Positions 62,021 through 64,000 of a stretch of 64,000 nucleotides of DNA are shown in pieces. Source of the DNA: Burhinus oedicnemus (Eukaryota; Chordata; Aves; Charadriiformes; Burhinidae). The stretch's first letter is position 1. The number at the start of each line of letters is the position of its first letter. The DNA is taken from NCBI GenBank assembly GCA_008921705.1, contig VFFE01007079.1, positions 3,218-67,217 on the forward strand. Reading direction: 5' to 3'. The notes under the pieces were generated by a model. That model saw nothing but the letters and a program-made list of their open reading frames with translations, did no database searches and was not told the origin of the DNA. The translations under genes and the position numbers were made by a program.

Positions 62021-63589
62021 AATTAATGGGTAAACCAAAGAAAAGATGTAGGACTCAAGATTTTTATGTACAAAATAGAAAGAAAAGGTCTACAAAATCC
62101 TATAAATTCAATTCTAAACCATGCTTAACTATTGCTAGGTATTCTAATGAAGAATAACAATGACTTCAACCTGTCACAGCTGAGAGTGAACTGTTACTGG
62201 TGCACTTGAAGGTGCATCTTCTCAATGTCACCCTCATATGTAGATCTGAAATCAGCTGTGGGAGCTGGTGACTTAGCAAATCCTATTGAGGGCAGCCCTC
62301 TCTGAGTTCATTTATATTCCTTTCCAAACACGTCTGAGCTGCCACAACTTGCAACATAGAACAAGAGGGTATCTGAAATAAGTTCTCATTTAACTTAACA
62401 TCCTTAGCTATAAATTCTGCTGTTCAGCAGCTGCTCTACAGAGAGCTGAGCTCCAACAGAGAGGGTGGGAAGGGAGTTTCCAAGAAAGGGAGAGTGCGGG
62501 AAGCACTTCAAGGCAGCAACCACTACAGATATCCGAAGCTACTTCCATGAAACAGAGCCTTTATTATAGCAGTGCTCAAACTCTGCATTCAAACATCGGT
62601 AGGAATCTTGTCTTCCCAATTTTCTCCACCATCCCAAAAGATTGCTCTGTTGACCTGTGTCAACTACTGATTGCTTTAGTTTCTTTGAAAACATGTCACT
62701 TGTCAACACCTCTGTCACATTTTCAAAATACGTTGTGACATTGTACTGTGTCCAAGAATCCATGAAATGAAAGGTAAAGAGGTACTTTGGTATGATGTAC
62801 TTTGCCATAATTGAGACAAATTATGACCGGTTGTGGAAATTTACAAAATGTGGTTATCTGTTATTTTCTTCTGAAACCATAATTAAAGCCACTGTCTTTT
62901 ATAAAAAAGTCAATCACATTTGAGACTTCTTTCAGTGGTTTGTAGGGGTTCCCCCCCTGGCCTTACATTACTGTAATATTTTAAAGAACAACTTTTGCAG
63001 CCTAACACCTTTTACATTATATTTCAAAGTAACAGCCATGAATGATTTTTTTATTTTTTTTTTATGGTCAGGAAATAAAACTTTGAAAGCAAAGGTTAAC
63101 AATGTAGAAGTAAATCCTTCCACTATAGCATCAGCAGCAATTTGAGCCATAAGTGACCTTCAATCTAGCTTCTACTGACATCAGAGAATTCTTCTAGAGA
63201 GTAAGGACAGTACATGGCCTTGTAAATGTTAGTCTCAAATTCACCTTTTCTGCAAGTATTTATATACTAACACCCAGGGTAAGAAAGTGTTATTGCTTTG
63301 AGGATCACAAGATTTTAGAAAGATGTATTTAACAAAGTGTGCAGTGAAGAAATTATAAGTTTCTTGGATTTCTTTTTCCTTTTTGCTTTCTCTGTTGTTT
63401 TCTTCATGATAAATTATGAAAAAAGGATTTCAGTTCAATAATTGTATTTGTTCTTAATATATATTTACTGTATTCCAGACAATTTACTAAACTGGTGCTT
63501 CTCCTTGTGTTATGCATACTTTTAAAATAATTTCATGTGACCTGTTGTCTGCTTATATGTTTAAATATGATTCTTTTTTCTTTTATTAG

Positions 63590-63783
63590 TTCAGCTGACA
63601 ATGCAAAGTCTTGCTTCACTTTTTAAGTGTAAAAATGTAAAGTTGGTGCCATTAGACATCGCAGAGTTTTTGAGGTGGGACGCTGTGTTATTACTGAGCA
63701 TACTTTTTGATAATTCTGTGAGCACGGAGTTCCGACAGACTCTTGAAGTCCTTAAGCCACATACTTCCGAAGACGCAGAGTGA
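63590..63783 (+). CDS. Candidate 3' terminal coding exon, product unknown (partial)
   Basis: The acceptor 'tttttcttttattag' (AG 63588-63589) is followed by two bases of a split codon, then 63 open codons and TGA at 63781-63783. Six CpGs occur in 194 bp, far above the local rate, and the codons look natural (DIAEFLRWDAVLLLSILFD near the middle, acidic EDAE at the end). The mix of amphipathic and leucine-rich segments suggests a helical C-terminal domain. AATAAA at 63897 completes a terminal-exon structure. An internal ATG (63601) gives a 60-residue frame, but initiation there is unlikely because the acceptor lies 11 bp upstream and the frame is open back to it. I do not recognise the gene. A retrocopy fragment is the main alternative. 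Confidence 0.55.
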
Positions 63784-63920
63784 CAGCAGAATCAAATGTG
63801 GGTGGGGTGCAGTAGTTCACCCATTGTAGAACAACGCATATAGCGATGTTAATGCTCAAATGTTTTAAGTTCAGGACTTAGCTGGGTTTTCAGAATAATA
63901 AAGTCATTCTTCTTGTACAG
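63784..63920 (+). other. 3' UTR of the candidate terminal exon
   Basis: About 137 bp with two further CpGs, ending about 18 bp after AATAAA (63897-63902). The T17 run at 63922 would serve as the downstream U-rich element. Confidence 0.4.
63897..63902 (+). terminator. Poly(A) signal AATAAA
   Basis: Canonical hexamer 114 nt after the TGA of the candidate exon, with a T17 tract 20 bp downstream as expected for a cleavage/polyadenylation site. Confidence 0.5.
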
Positions 63921-63940
63921 CTTTTTTTTTTTTTTTTTAG

Positions 63941-63998
63941 GAAAAAAGAATCGAACTTGAAGGACATGAGGCTGGGTCAGACCTCCTGTCTAAACCAG
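63941..63998 (+). other. Candidate next exon at the window edge (58 nt)
   Basis: T17 then AG (63939-63940) forms a very strong acceptor. The following 58 bp have two open frames (EKRIELEGHEAGSDLLSKP or KKESNLKDMRLGQ and so on) and end 'aaaccag' directly before GT at 63999-64000, so the donor is cut by the window edge. If real, the exon at 63590 would be an alternative, intronically polyadenylated end of the same gene. Confidence 0.35.
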
Positions 63999-64000
63999 GT

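Larger units (their letters stand above)
57698..63589. other. Non-coding interval before the right-edge exon
   Basis: No named repeat is seen in about 5.9 kb. It holds (TG)11 at 58679, an AAAC microsatellite at 62000, T-runs at 59199 and 61971, and weak acceptors (for example before 59214). If the exon at 63590 is real, at least its proximal part is intron. Confidence 0.45.

Noticed and set aside
1..64000. Bacterial-type systems, CRISPR arrays, tRNA or rRNA genes
   Set aside because: No arrays of equal-length repeats with spacers, no operon-like packed frames, and no RNA-gene signatures were seen; the sequence is vertebrate in character throughout.

Overview
The window reads as bird nuclear DNA. 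It is AT-rich and CpG-poor, has no long open reading frames, and carries avian-type repeats: at least eight CR1 LINE pieces with the typical 3' end (a 'ttggactagatgat' block, 'ttccaacc', then ATTCTATG-like 8-mers) and four solo LTRs that I recognise as, or infer to be, avian endogenous retrovirus LTRs. The LTR set suggests a neoavian bird more than a galliform; that is recollection, not a search. Nothing bacterial, plasmid-like or organellar is visible, and there is no operon, CRISPR array, tRNA or rRNA.

Layout. 1-40 is a (CTCCT)n microsatellite running off the left edge. 627-1330 holds a possible 3' terminal exon (best candidate 789-856, stop at 854) followed by poly(A) signals. 860-16100 is mostly unassigned AT-rich DNA with a few exon-like islands (4735-4795 on +, 6461-6527 on -), a CpG-dense patch at 12131-12270 that looks like an LTR U5/R end or an exon, and a 57-base poly(A) tract. 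16117-17195 is a large solo LTR on the minus strand. 18008-18463 holds two CR1 3' ends joined head to tail. 18464-32056 is single-copy-looking sequence with several G-quadruplex-capable C- or G-runs. CR1 copies follow at 32057 (+) and 34398 (-).

The densest retroelement stretch is 40.4-54.0 kb. It has a minus-strand solo LTR with a perfect 5-bp target duplication and a CR1 nested inside (40438-41087), a related plus-strand LTR (44293-44881), a possible minus-strand primer-binding-site/LTR relic (46420-46520), a short LTR with TATA box and poly(A) signal (48994-49335), and CR1 copies at 49530 and 53861. 57088-57697 is an old minus-strand CR1 fragment that keeps part of ORF2.

The right edge (63590-63920) carries the most gene-like sequence: a splice acceptor, 63 open codons with six CpGs, a stop and a poly(A) signal, followed by another acceptor and a 58-nt exon candidate that ends on a GT at the last two bases. 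A second candidate terminal exon, encoding a membrane-helix tail, is at 42858-43145.

No complete protein-coding gene could be supported, and no new multi-gene system is evident. The main value is in the candidate terminal exons, the nested and dated retroelement insertions, and the CpG-dense island near 12.1 kb.
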